DNA of 64,000 bases, from NCBI GenBank assembly GCA_001792895.1, contig MARA01000004.1, forward strand, positions 1,178,001-1,242,000, given 5' to 3'. Origin of the DNA: Lentinus brumalis. Taxonomy: Eukaryota; Basidiomycota; Agaricomycetes; Polyporales; Polyporaceae. The translations under genes and the position numbers were made by a program. Below, piece after piece: positions 1-12,200 of the stretch. Each line of letters begins with the position of its first letter. The first letter of the stretch is position 1. The notes below the pieces were generated by a model that was not told the DNA's origin, ran no database searches, and worked only from the letters and a program-made list of their open reading frames with translations.

Positions 1-2053
1 ACCACGCAGCAGGCGTGTCAACTACAAGCTTCACAGCTCAAATCTCGAGCTTATCACAGTCATCGAGTGCGTGTGCGCTGATGGCTCAAACCTCCAGCCT
101 GGTTTTATCTTTGCTGGAAAGGAATTCCTTGCCGACTGGTTCAAAGATGTCGACCCGCGAGTCACGTAAGTCAACATTTCATTTGGAGTTGGATGCGAGA
201 AGTGAGTGGCATACTAACCATGCTTACAGGATTGCGACTTCACCAAATGGATGGACGGAGGAGCTGCTATGCCTTGAATGGTTCAAGCAATGCTTCATTC
301 CCCAGGCAACTGCCCGTCGTGTCTCGGACGCCCCCATCCTCCTCATCTTCGATGGGCACAACTCCCATGTCACACCGGAGATGAGGCAGCTTGCCAGGGA
401 GAATGGAATTGAGCTTTACTGCCTTCCAGCTCATACTACACACCGGCTCCAGCCGCTTGATGTCGGCGTGTTTGCTGCACTCGAGACTGCGTGGCAGCAG
501 CACTGTAACACATATTACTCCCGAAAGTCGCGTGGCAGGGAGATGGAGCGAGGGTTGGTGGTGCGCGAGTATCTCAACGTCCGAAACACAGTCTTCACAC
601 CGGACTTGATTCGCAAAGCGTGGTTCAATTCAGGCATCACATCCGGGACATGGAGCGCCGACTTCTTCTCCGACGAGGACTACGCCCCTAGCCGCGTCAC
701 CTCCACCACTGCGCGCACTGTCCCACCTTCCTATCCCACCAACAACCCCCTCTTCCCTGAACATGCTGCCGCACCTCAACGTCCTCCCACGCCATCCTCC
801 CCTCCTCCCACCCAACAGAGCTCACTCGAGGTAGAACCCAATGATGGCTCTGACACTGAGCCAGCAGATGGCAACGATGACGTCTCCGAGCCTAATCAAA
901 CTGCAGATGAGTGGAACAGTAAGTTAGTCATCGACACTACATGGATTCAGATACTGACCTTTGTGTAGGTCAGTCGACAATGTCCTCCCAAGAGAGGGCA
1001 GAGCTACGTGCGCGAGCTCGCACCCTGCTCGGTCGGCATGCCTCAGCACCTGCAACCAGCGTTGACATCCACCGGTGCCGCAGGCCATGCGAGGAGTGTC
1101 ACAGTCGCATTCATGCGCTTGAAGACCGCGTCGAGACCCTGGAGAATGAGGTTGACTCGCTTGTTTCCAGGGTCTACCACAGCGAGGCGCACTCGAAGCT
1201 CGCGGAACGGCAGCTTGACGCACTGCAACAGCAACTAAACGATCAGAAGAACCGTAAACGTTCGAAGAAAATACGTACCGGTGGGCGGTGCTTGACATCA
1301 GGTCGCGGTGCCGAGCTATGCGACCAGGAAGAGGCGGCTGCACGTGCCGACGATGAACGGAAGGCCGAAGAACAACGGCGGAAGGAGGCGGACGAAGCGG
1401 CGAGGCAGGCAGAGCGGGAGCGGCGGGCGCAGGACGAGAGTGAGGTCTTCTCCGGAACTTTGGCGCGGAAGCGAAAGGATGACTTGAAGGACATTGCGTT
1501 CACGCTGGGCGTGTCGACAAATGGAACAATTGCAGAGCTGTGCAAGAACATTGTCAGCTTCCTCAAAGCCCACCCAGAGTACGCCGAGAAACCGCGGTTC
1601 TCGGGGCTGTACAACGCGCAGAATCAACTGGACGCGTTCGTGCGGAAGAGGCCGCTGCCCACGGACTTGGATGATGAGAACGCGTCGCCGCCCTCTCAGC
1701 GGCGACGCCTCTCACCACCTCTGACTCCTTCGCGGAGACGCTTCTCCCCTCCTCTGACTCCCTCCAAGCGTCAGCGCACCTCCACACCCTTATCTCCCAC
1801 CCGTTCTACCAGCCTCTGGGAGGACGGCATCCAGTCGTCCTTCCTCCCCTTCCCTGGCCCACTCGACGGTGGTTTTGCTCCGTTCCAACCCAACCCCGGG
1901 GATAGTGTCATGCCCACTATAGATGCCACGTACCTGGGCCAATATCCTAACCTCCCTCTCCCTGATCCCCTTGCTGGTTCGAGCTCCGTAGTCCACCCTT
2001 TCACGTACACGAGTCCCGGGTGGTCGAGTAGCTGTGATATGGACACAAGTTAG
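1..2053 (+). CDS. DDE-1 (pogo/Tigger-type) transposase, 5' truncated by window edge
   Basis: The reading frame is already open at base 2 and runs through three exons, 2-165, 230-918 and 969-2053, joined by GT-AG introns of 64 and 50 nt. The first 300 or so residues match the DDE superfamily endonuclease core of fungal pogo/Tigger-like elements: the LIFDGHNSH block carries a catalytic Asp, followed by THRLQPLDVGVFA and the AWFNSGI block. Exon 3 adds a tail: an EECHSRIHALEDRVETLENE coiled coil, a long Arg/Glu-rich helix, an approximately 50-residue helical segment (around 1470-1600) and a Ser/Pro-rich end with repeated LSPPLTPS-type units. The N-terminal DNA-binding part lies outside the window. 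No stop interrupts the spliced frame, so it may be an active or domesticated copy. Family assignment is firm; autonomy is unknown. Confidence 0.8.
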
Positions 2054-2892
2054 TTACTATAGGCAGCATAGTTAGTATGGTAACATATTGTTGTATAGAC
2101 ACTTACTGGCGAAGCTGAAGCCCGTGTTGACAAGCCGATGGTCACGGTAGTAGATGGCACAAGAGGAAGAGACAAGGGAGGACGCGGCGCGCGGCGCGCG
2201 ACACGTCTGTGGCTGAGGACACGAAGGTTTGATGGCGGAGGTTGAATCGGCATCGTCGGCATGCGTGACCTGTGCGTGACAGGGCCTTCGGAACAGTGTC
2301 AGCTTCTGGGGTCAAACTCTCGTACTCGTCTCCTGTCTTCAAATCTTGTCCGATTGTTCTGCAAACACACAGGCTGGTACATCTTACATGTGAGTATCTA
2401 CCTGCTCAATTGCACAGGAATCGGGAGGGAGGAAGGAGAAAGCGCGCAGAAAGAAGCTGTGACTAACAGCTTCTGGGGTAGCGATAGTACGCCGTCCTGC
2501 CAGGATGTCCCATCGACCCGCGGCCATCCACGAACATTCCAGTGGGCCCCACACGCGACGCGCGAGGACGCGCGTCCGTAACGCGCTCGCGCGACTTGAC
2601 TTGACTCGATTTGGGTGTGCTGTTTGGTACGCGACGAGCCATCGATTGGATTCACATCGAAGTTCGAACAGAGAGCGTGTTCACCGCATGCCAGTCGTGA
2701 TCGTCGAGCATCGTGGTAACTGCTATAGCTGGTGTGTACCGCACGAAGCTGTCGTCTGTGGCCTCATCCCTCGCAGGCGCTCCGGACGGACGCGGCCGGG
2801 GACGCGTGGGAGTTGCCTTACGGAGACGTGGGCGGGCAAGAGGCCGATTTTTTGGAGGGAGAGCGCGGCGCGGGTGATTGTCCTGAGTCGTC
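2054..2892. other. Intergenic, transposase 3' side to TOM40
   Basis: About 840 bases between the transposase stop and the TOM40 start. Short ORFs occur on both strands but none resembles a known protein. The transposon's right terminal repeat would be expected here, but it cannot be recognised without the left end. Confidence 0.5.
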
Positions 2893-4224
2893 ATGTCTTC
2901 CTCCATCCCCGTCCCCGTCGACCCCCCTCGCCCGCTCCTGGCCCTTCTTCCTCCTCGCGCTGGCCGTATAGCTTCTACAACCGCTTCTCAGCATGGAGGA
3001 CATCCCTCGACCTCCCCAACCCGGGCACGTCTGAAAACCTCACAAAGGAGGCCAAGGGTACGTGGCTCCCTACGTGCCAAGTGGCACAACTCATCCTAGA
3101 CTCTAGGCACTCTCTTGAACAACTACTTGTTCGATGGCGCGAGGGCCGAGCTCTCCAAGAGCCTCTCCATGAACCCCATGTTCACGGTGACGCACTCGTT
3201 CAACCTTGGCTCGCAAACAATCCCGCCATCATATGGGTTCGGCGCGATGTTTGCGAATGAGCAGGTCAGTACATCCAAAGCTTTCTGCGCCCCGCGAGTG
3301 GAGCTCATATTGTTGACACGTTCCAGCTCTTCCTGCACGGTAACATCGACCACGAGGGCAACCTGTCAGGACGGCTCAACCAGGGTTGGAATGCGAACAA
3401 CGTCACTAAGCTCCAAGCTCAGGTAAGCCCGCATCTCATCAAGTCCTGCAAACACGTCTTATTGCGGCGGCAACGCCGCAAATGACTCGTACTAACCGCC
3501 ACGTCCGCAGTTGTCGGGTACACCAGGACAGAGCGTCCTCCAGGTCGAGCACGACTTCAGCGGGTCCGACTACACCTTGAACGCAAAGGCGGTCAACCCC
3601 TCCCCGTCGGACCTCACGGGCATCTACATGGGCTCCTACCTCCAGTCCCTGACGAAAAACCTTGCCCTCGGCGTAGAGGGCATCCTCCAGCGCCAAACAC
3701 CGGACATGTCCGAGATCGCGACGGCGTACCTCGCAAAGTATACGAGCACGGACAAGAGCTGGATCGCGACCGCACAGCTGCAGGGCGCGGGCATCCTCCA
3801 GGCGACGTACTGGCAGAAGTTGAGCGACAAGGTCGACGTCGCGGCCGACCTCCAGGTCGTCGCTGCCCCCGGGAGGAGAGACGCACTCGCGACGCTCGCC
3901 GCACGGTATGAGCTCCGTATGGCGTCCTTCCGCGCGCAGCTCGACTCGACGGGCAAGGTGTCCGCGTTCCTCGAGCAGAAGTTCGCCCCCACATTCTCGT
4001 TCTTGGTCTCGGGTGAGATCGACCACTTCAAGGTGCGCAGCCTCCTTCTCCCGTCCCGTATCTGACGCCCACTGACTGGTCGCCTCTTTTTTTGCTGTCT
4101 CCCCGTACAGAACGCCGCGAAGGTCGGCGTGGGCGTGATGATCGAGAGCAGCAGCATGACCCCGGAGGAGATGGGCCTCGTCCCGCCACCCGGGCACCTC
4201 CCCATGCCCATGCCCCAGCCGTGA
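2893..4224 (+). CDS. TOM40: Mitochondrial import receptor subunit TOM40
   Basis: Beta-barrel pore of the TOM complex, through which nearly all precursor proteins cross the outer mitochondrial membrane. Residues such as NYLFDGARAELSKSLSMNP, VTHSFNLGSQ, the HGNIDHEGNLSGRLNQGW segment and the C-terminal FAPTFSFLVSGEIDHFKNAA part are characteristic of fungal Tom40 (Porin_3 family). Exons are joined by introns 3058-3106, 3265-3326, 3423-3510 and 4033-4110, and the stop is at 4222-4224. The start ATG at 2893 gives an expected Pro/Ser-rich N terminus. However, the frame must shift by one base before the conserved YSFYNRFSAWRTSLDLPNPG segment, and one extra C in the C6 run at 2922-2927 restores it. 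I read this as a probable sequencing artefact. Otherwise the length is normal for the family. Confidence 0.9.
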
Positions 4225-5103
4225 GATGGACGATTACCTTACACTATCCCGTAGAATTATTAGGTGCACATCGCATCCCTACCCCCTCCTCATGCTCTGA
4301 TAATACTGCAATTGCATTTCGCATTGTCGTCGCATACACGCTGTCTTCTCCATGTGTGCCACGAGTCCCTGCTATGTCTCTTTCGCTCCATATTCCCCTG
4401 TCAGCTGTCAAGCAGAGATGTAGTTACAAAAGGCCGTTGAGCGTGGATGCTTGTCCACGTCGACTCACCCTGAATCATGTTTGACAGATGCGTACGAATG
4501 TCAAAGTTGGCAGTAACACGTTGCATCTGGACAGGTGCTCTCCAACGTTGATTCGCCTGGCACCTTATATCAGCATCAGCAGTCTCGGTCAATAATTGTC
4601 TGGTCCTTGCTGCGACTAAGCAGCAAAGACTCAAGCTTCAAGTGACGATTCCCAAAACCGTGGTCAAGCATGCTGCGGGAGGTACCGGTGACTCCAGTTA
4701 GTCTTCACTCGGACACTCCGGATGGCAGAGATAACAGGACAGATGCAATGACGTGCTAGACTAAGAGTATGAAGACATTAGGACATGAGCACAACACGGC
4801 AGGATGTAGACGTAACGTGAGGGATGGGTCACGGATGAGAAATGCAACGCGAAACATTAGTGGCGATAAGTTATGTCGACCGAGCGACTGAAAGTGTTCG
4901 GAATCCGAACGTGTCGTCGAAAGCGTCTCCGCGCTATCTTGTCCACCCCACTCCAAATAGAAGTGCTGCAGCCCCTCCGGATCCTGGACGCCGACGTGAG
5001 GAGGGCCTGAATGCTCCCGTCCACAGCTTCCTCCAGGTACGTCGCTCCGACAGCCCGAAACGGCGTCCAGCAGGCAGCACAGCGTTAGAGCTCCGTGCTA
5101 CAG
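4225..5103. other. Convergent intergenic region TOM40/SOG2
   Basis: Shared 3' flank of two convergent genes. No coding sequence, RNA gene or repeat recognised. The length (about 880 bases) is large for a convergent gap in this compact genome. Confidence 0.5.
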
Positions 5104-8100
5104 CTATAGCAGCTTCGAGCCCCAAGAGGGGTTGGCGCCCCGATTGCGCGACAGGTTGGACCCCAGTCGCCCGTCCTCCAGCCCGGGCGTCGGTAAAGGC
5201 GTAGGTAGCGGCGACGGCTGTGCAGCAAGACCGACCATCGGGGAGTACGAGCGCATCCCGGGCGTGGGCGCCGGGGAAAACGAGGAGACATGCAGGAGCA
5301 TGACGAACTCCTGCGTTGCGTTCGTGAGCTTGACCATCTTCGTCCTGAGCGTCGATGAGAGCGGATGTGGGTTAGCTTGCGGAGTCTGGCCGGCGGCGAT
5401 GGAGGCCGCCACGGTCAAGCCGCCACGCCTGTTGCCCCTCGTGTCTTGAGGGCGTTCGAGAGCTGTATGACAGTCTGGCAGGGGCAAGATGGCGTCAGCG
5501 CCCGGAGAACACAAGCCTAACGCAGTATGACCGGGGATAAATAGCCTCCGGTGTGCAAACACGCCGAGAGGAGACAGGTGTAATCCACGAGGCGGCGCAT
5601 AGTGGAACGCACAACTCACCTTGACGAATATATGTGCATCCTCGCGGAGCGCCTTCGCATCTACGGCTTGTGGATGTGCCCCCTCCTGCACGGCCGCGAT
5701 GCTCTCCCTCAGCCGTTCCGTCACGTCCTTCGCCCGGCCGAGCATCTCCCGGAAGTCGTCCTTCTCGTCTGCACCCTCCGCATCGAGCATCTCGTCCATC
5801 AGCTCCCAGATCTCCGGCGCGCCCTCCACCGCAGACCGCATCGCACCGATCACCTCCTTATCTACAAGAGTCGTCGTCCCAGAAGCGGACAGCCCGCCGA
5901 GCGACGGAGATGAGGTCGACGCCCCAAGCGACGAGTTTTGCGACCCCTGCCGTGAATGACTTCGTGAGTGGCTTCCCATCTGCAGCTCGTGTGCTTGCTG
6001 GCCAAGCGGAAGCACAAGCCGCCGCATCGTCCGCGTCGCTGGCGTCGGCGTCGAGTGCGCCGCGCCGTTCAGGTTGAAGCTATGGGGAAGGGAAGGGGGT
6101 GGTTCGATATGTGACGGCAGCCTCTTCCCGATCTCGACGTCCTTCGAGCTGAACGAGCCAGCATGCCGGCGGCTCACATGGCTCTTCCCCAGATCCACTG
6201 AGCGTTGGGCTGTGCTCGTTCGTAGGTGCGACCGTTGCGGCGTCTCTGGCTGCTGCGCAGGGATAAATGGCGACGACGTCATGGGAGGTGCGGACGCCGG
6301 CGGTCGAGGCCTGTCCACCCCCATCGCACTTGCCGAGCGTAACGTCGGTGTCTTCGAGCCGAAGGACTTCGACACCGGCGGGGGCCTCGTCTCCCACAGA
6401 TAAGGGCGTACCGTGTCGATGTGCGTCGCCATGGACTGCCAAGACGCCGCGATCTCCGACATTGCACCATACAGGACTAGCAGCATCTGTCGCGTATACC
6501 GCACGTCGTCATGCTTTGCCAGAACCTTGAGCTGCAGCGACAGCATCCCGACCGCCTTGCCAAAGACGGTCACGTTGTCCCGACAGTTCTCCACAACCGC
6601 GCGGCATATTGACGGACTAGGCAAGGCTCGCCTGCTCACGGCGTCAAACCGATCCAACGCCTGGATGAGCTGCGACATATACATGCTTGCAGGCCCAAGG
6701 ACCTTCTGCAGCACGGCAGACAAGCGCTCGTCTATGGCATAGACGGTATAGTGTTGCAACGTCTGGTAAATCTGGGACAGCGCGAACAGAATCCCCCGCA
6801 CGGCATCGACCACAACGAGCAGGGATTCTGGAATCGCCTTGGAGATGGTAGCAGCTGACAGGGTGGAGAGCCGACGGAAGTACGAGTTGCGCTCGGTATC
6901 CATCGAGGGCACTGGCCGGTCGATAGATATTGGAGATGCAGACACAGGCTCGTCGGTGATGGAATTATGGTGATGATGTACGATACTGAGAAGAGGTGAG
7001 CACGGTGGACATCCATCGCACGTTCACATAAAACGAACCTAGGAAAGTGGTCCGCGGCGTGGGTCGCTGAGCGCTGTGTGCCGTTGGGGAGATGCAATCG
7101 TGTGGGTCTGAGATCGGGCGCGCTGTTCTTCGTAAAAGGGACGTATCTCAGTGGCACCTTGTGGATGCCATTACCGTTCATATGAGCATGGGAGGAGGCG
7201 ATACGAGCATGACCAGCATGGTTCCCGTTCGTCAGAGAATGTTCGTCATTAGGTGAGGTGAGGCCGTCAGGTGAGAGAGGAGAGGGCGTGGAGCTTTTCG
7301 GAATCGCCAGGTTGGAGAAGAAAGGATCAAGATGAAGGCGGGGACCACCTTCGGTAATTTGCCGAGAAGGTCCAGGAGACGCAGGATCGAGCTGGAAGTA
7401 GGAGGATGTATCGGACTCAAGGGAGTAGGAGCGCGAATGATATGCAGAGTCGGCTACTGACGGTGTCCTGTCCCCTTTAGGTGCATCCAGACTGAAGCTA
7501 GGACGTGAGATCCGAGGGCAAGCGCACAAGAGGTGCGATACTCACTAGCTCGACGACTCGTTACCTCGTTCACTTGTCATAGAATCATCACTTTGCTTGC
7601 GCTCGCCCGGCGTGCTGGCGTTCTCTTGCAGCCATGTCTGTAGATGGCGAACCCATTCCGCCATAAGTTGAGGATCGCTGGTGTCTTTCCCTGGTTCAAG
7701 CACGGAGGCGGGTGGCCATTCTAATGGGTTCTGGTCCACCTTCAGCAGATTCAACTGGCGAAAGTGAACTAGGTAAGCTGGCAAACGCTGCAGCTTGTTC
7801 CGCGTGAGGGCAAAAACCTAAAGTTGAGTTATATCAGTTAGCATTAGGGTTGACGGGTGGAGACCTAGCGAGTAGACAGCAACTCTTGCTACGTCTACTA
7901 CTGGTATAGCGCGCGTCGCTGTCGCACGCCACGACAGGTGGTAGATCCCTCAACAATATTCTTACACTGCCGTGGCGATATGTCACGTTGCGTGGACTGA
8001 CGTACAGAGCTCAGCCAACCGCGAGCCTTCGCGTCCGTGTCCTCATACTGCAATGGATGCATGTCACAACACAGACTCCGGACCATTGCCGGAGAACACA

Positions 8101-8699
8101 ACCCACGAAAGAACAAGTCGTAGAAGGAAATGCTTCGTACCCGCAAGTTAACCAACGAACCAGGCTCGGAGGGAAGGCGCTTGATCTTGTTACGGCTGAT
8201 ATCCAGAATTTCCAGCGAGGGCATAACTGTGAGCTACAAAAGGTGCTCAACCAATGTGTGCGCGCAGAAGCAAGGCCTACATACGACGTCAGGAAATACG
8301 GTGAAGCTGTTGTTCTTCAGCACAAGGTAGCGCAGACGCGACAGCAAGGAGAACGCCATGGGCAGGGTAGTGAGCCGATTATGCGCGAGCGCAATGCTAT
8401 GGTCGAAGTCTAAGAGCGCGCACACAAGCAGGCTGCTAGGGCACACACCGTATAACGGGACTCTCCGTTATTGACTCGTCATCCTGGCCAACCGTGGCAA
8501 GTTCCTCCGCTCCTGACTCCCCGACGTCGGTGAGACCCTTGTACGCCAGGTCAAGAGTAGCGCCTCCATCCGGAGACTTAGCGAGAGCCTCGGTGATGTG
8601 GTCGCGAGTCAAGGAGAGGGACGGAAGAGGGGACAGGGAGGCATTCCTCAGCGTAGAGGGCGTCTTGCGTAGGGAATGTTCGCCATCAGAACCAGACAT
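5104..8699 (-). CDS. SOG2: SOG2-like leucine-rich repeat protein of the RAM (NDR kinase) pathway
   Basis: Seven exons give a protein of about 1,000 residues. The N-terminal third holds leucine-rich repeats: [16 protein letters not shown], [35 protein letters not shown], and after splicing [19 protein letters not shown], then [14 protein letters not shown] Ser/Pro-rich linker with phosphosite-like stretches follows, then the helical RAM/SOG2 C-terminal domain (from [22 protein letters not shown] onward). Deduced introns are 8410-8446 (short), 8234-8284, 7818-8140 (long; it could hide a further exon), 7498-7545, 6986-7038 and 5475-5619. In yeasts Sog2 works with the Cbk1/Orb6-type NDR kinase in polarity and cell separation. 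Its promoter side (8700-8933) once faced SPB4 directly, but a 12.5-kb LINE now lies between them. Confidence 0.85.
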
Positions 8700-8918
8700 G
8701 CAGCAAGCGGCCTAGGAGCGAAGATGGCCCAGAGCTCGAGACGAGGAGCGGCGGGAGCGAGGATGCAGTCGCTGGGAGTAAGTACGAGGAGGACCAGAGC
8801 CTGTGCAGGACGCGGTCCCTGGAGAACGCACAACCACAACAGCGCTGCCTGTCCTGTCGTTTCAACGTCACGCGTTCCCGCCGCGTGACACGCTGTGACA
8901 CCCCGCGTCAAGTTTGCG

Positions 8919-8933
8919 AGCGCCCGACACTTT
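8919..8933. repeat. Target-site duplication, copy at LINE 3' end
   Basis: AGCGCCCGACACTTT, identical to 21403-21417. The final TTT is indistinguishable from the start of the poly(A) tail, so the unambiguous duplication is 12 bp. Confidence 0.88.
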
Positions 8934-8946
8934 TTTTTTTTTTTTT
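8931..8946 (-). repeat. LINE poly(A) tail
   Basis: Sixteen uninterrupted T on the plus strand (A on the element's sense strand), directly abutting the target-site duplication and following the LINE 3' UTR. This is the hallmark of target-primed reverse transcription from a polyadenylated RNA. Confidence 0.9.
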
Positions 8947-9160
8947 GGTGGAGCGTAATTGCCTTAAGCTACAGTAATCCCTATAAGGGCTTGTCGTATA
9001 GCTCCAGTAAATGAGTATTTACCAGGCACGCTAGACAGACTATCTCAGGCCCTTAGCCCAAGATAATATGCCATAATAAATATGAGTGAAATAAATAGAT
9101 AGGTAAGTCCACCGCGAGGAAATGCATTTACGCACGTTGTGTGGGACTCCAAACGTAGGG
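8947..9160 (-). other. LINE 3' untranslated region
   Basis: About 215 bases between the ORF2-end hairpin and the poly(A) tract. It is A/T-richer than the flanks and has no coding potential. Confidence 0.6.
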
Positions 9161-9203
9161 GGCTGAGGAGGAGTGGTGCAGAGGCCACCACTCCTCCTCA
9201 GCC
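9161..9203 (-). repeat. Perfect 18-bp inverted repeat at the end of LINE ORF2
   Basis: GGCTGAGGAGGAGTGGTG (9161-9178) is the exact reverse complement of 9186-9203, with a 7-base loop. The ORF2 stop codon (9198-9200) lies inside the stem. A hairpin near the RNA 3' end could be the structure recognised by the element's own reverse transcriptase, as in other LINEs with a structured 3' end; that role is inferred. Confidence 0.85.
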
Positions 9204-12200
9204 TCCTCGTTTAATACCCACTAAAACCCCGCTGTCTGTTACCCATTTCAGAGGTAGATTCTGGATGTTCTCGATCACAGGACTCCATATCTTCACGACA
9301 TCACTTGATTTCAGGGCCCTTTTCCCTCTCGCCATGGCCGCCGTCCTACGGTCAAGGCTTAGTCGTGATTCCATTGTGGCGTAGAAGCGGTTTGTAACCT
9401 CCGGTTCCGTGAATTCCTTGCCCTCCCTTTGTATGACACGCTCACATCGCATTTTCCATATCAGATGCAGTGCTTCAGAACACAGAATACACCACAAATG
9501 CTCGATTGCCGTCTTCCGCGCACCGTCCTCCGACTTGAAAACTGCACAGGCAGCCCCGAAGGTCACACCCCACGAAGGTTCGTGCCATTTCGCCTTGGTC
9601 AGTGTCCACAGCGTCTTGAGTAGGTTCCATATCCGTTCCTGTCCGACCGCACCGCACTCAAAGATGATGTGCGTCATGGTCTCACATTCTCCACAGATAG
9701 CACATGTTGCTCTCTGTTGTAAGTCAGCAGCCATCGAGGGTCTGAGCCAGTGCTTCCCTATCATATAGCCGTCATGGACCGCCATCCATAGAAATTGAGA
9801 GACCGGTCGTGCGACATGCCTGGATCGGAAAGAGACCCAGATGGAGGCTTCCTGAACCTGTACGTCGAAGGCTCCTTGGATGCCACATGTGATCCTATCA
9901 ATATTTGCGACCGCACTCGGTCTCGGCTTGACTAAGGCATCCTTTCGTTTCCGTATCGCCCGGTATGCCAACTTTTGGGATATCGCTTGGAGCTTTGCCC
10001 CTGACACCTTCAGTTCATCTGGGATATCTAGGTTCAGATCATCTCTCGACTCCTTCTCCGCCCCTAGTGCCGCCAACCTATCTGCCTCCTCATTCCGGGA
10101 GTGCCCGCTGTGCCCTCTCACCCACCTGAAGACTGTATGCGCTTTCCTCATTCTAAGTCTCGCAATGGTCGTACGAGTGAGTCCTGCATTTTTCTGAAGA
10201 ATGTAACCGGTATCTTCGTGTTGAGATCTCCATTTTGTCAGGGCGAACATCGTCGTTTGAGAATCGGTTTCCTGGATCACTCGCGTGCGCTCGTCCGCAG
10301 CCGTAGATGCTAGGAGTGTCGCCGTGATCTCCCCGGTCTGGTTCGACTGCTCAAGTTCCTCCGGCAGACGAAAACTTCGACAGAGATCTTGTCGGCCTTC
10401 AACATACACTCCTGCACCGGCCCTCGCCCGCCTTTCACCGTTGTATAGGCAGGATCCATCCGTCGCGATTATCATTGCCGGCCCCTCCTCATCCAACTCC
10501 ATCATGGTCCGGGTCATGGATATCGGTGTCGGCTCGGTGAAAATTCGGAAAGCATGGCCTAGATGCCCATGGGTAGTAATTTTCCGGTCGAACGGTACGA
10601 GATCGCTTCCTAGTTCCTCTTTCCCGAGCTCCTGCATAACCTTCCCTTCGTAGTCTTCCGGCTGTCTCAGAAGCGGGTTCCATTTATCTGGCAACGTATC
10701 GATCAGGTTCCTCGCTCTTACGCTGCAGAGGTGCGGGTTCACGCATCCGCACGCATTACGTAGTCTCAGGCAGGCATCGCAGGAGCATGTGGCTTTCGGC
10801 CTATGGTCCGAGTTCGCAAGGGTGGCCGCCAGCTCCGCAAAATCCCGTACTGTCATAGCCTTATGGCTCTGCTGCAGGCAGCTCAGGAGTTTTGACGGCA
10901 TCGTCAGCCGTCCTATTTTCGCCGGGTCCGCATATATATGGTCCCACATTATCATCTCATATAGGATGTCCCTGGAGAAAGCGAGGCCCTCTAACCGTAA
11001 GCCATATTTCTTTGCCGCTCTCATCATACCATGCAGTTCGGCCGGCAGTCCACGCGCTCTCGGGGACCATCTCTGTAGGAAAGGATTAACGCGCAGCGCT
11101 TTCTGCTTCGGCCTGCAATCCTTCCGGACATGGGTTGCTAAGAGATCATCAACCAAGAACGCCCATAGCGGTCGTTCAACACTGAAATCTAGGTACGCTC
11201 GTAACCACATTATATCAATTGCGTCGTTTCTGGCCGCCAAGTCAAGCATCCCGAGTCCTCCTTGCGCAATTGGTAAGCAGACATGCGCTCTGCCCACCGG
11301 TGTATTGACACGATCATCCCATAGAAAGCCACGGATGATTTTGTTGAGACGTGTAAGTACCACATCGGGCATTCGCTGAACCGTCGTCAGAAACTGAGTC
11401 ATTCCGCCAATAATCATCTGGACGACATGTCGTTTCCCGATGACTGAGGCATGCCCTGCCTTCCATCTCGCAATCACCCGCATTAATGGTTGTCTCATCG
11501 CCATGATCTTCGTAAGTACGAGTGACCATACCTCCGTTTGATCGACACCATTCCCGAAGAAAGCTCCTAATATTCGCACCGGTTCTCCGTCACGCGCAAC
11601 ATGCACCCCTGCCGGATAGCTTCCCCATGCTCCGGTTGTACGATAGGTCTCTGCCATTTCCTCTCGGAAAGCCGCGCTACCGATCGGGATTATCTCCGTC
11701 TTGCTAATATTGAAACGGGCCTTTGCCGCGGAACACCATGTATCGAGTACCCTCTGCAGCGTGCTGAAATCATCTTGTTTGGACAGGTACACCGTTGTAT
11801 CGTCCGCGAAGAGGACCGCCTTCAAAACCTCGTTAACTCCTGGAACGCCAAAACCCTTTATGCCCGACTTCCTGATCATTGCAGAGAGTGGCTCGATCGC
11901 CAGATCGAACAGAAGACACGACAGCGGATCTCCCTGCCGAACGCCCCGGTAGACGCGATATGATTTGCTTAGAATCCCATTGACCATCACTGATGTCATT
12001 GCATTCTTGTACAGCGACCGTATCAGTCGAATGAAAGCCTCCGGGATTCCAAAGCGTTCCAATACCATCCACAAGTAATCATGGGCGATCTTATCATAGG
12101 CCTTTTCTTGGTCTAGGGCCACAATAGCCCCATCGGCTTCGTTGCGTTCCGCCCAAATCATCATCATCCGAGCCAGTTGCGTATGGTTATGGATCCTCCT

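Noticed and set aside
8931..8946. T-run as a polymerase III or transcription terminator
   Set aside because: It abuts the target-site duplication and follows the LINE 3' UTR, so it is the element's poly(A) tail on the opposite strand.
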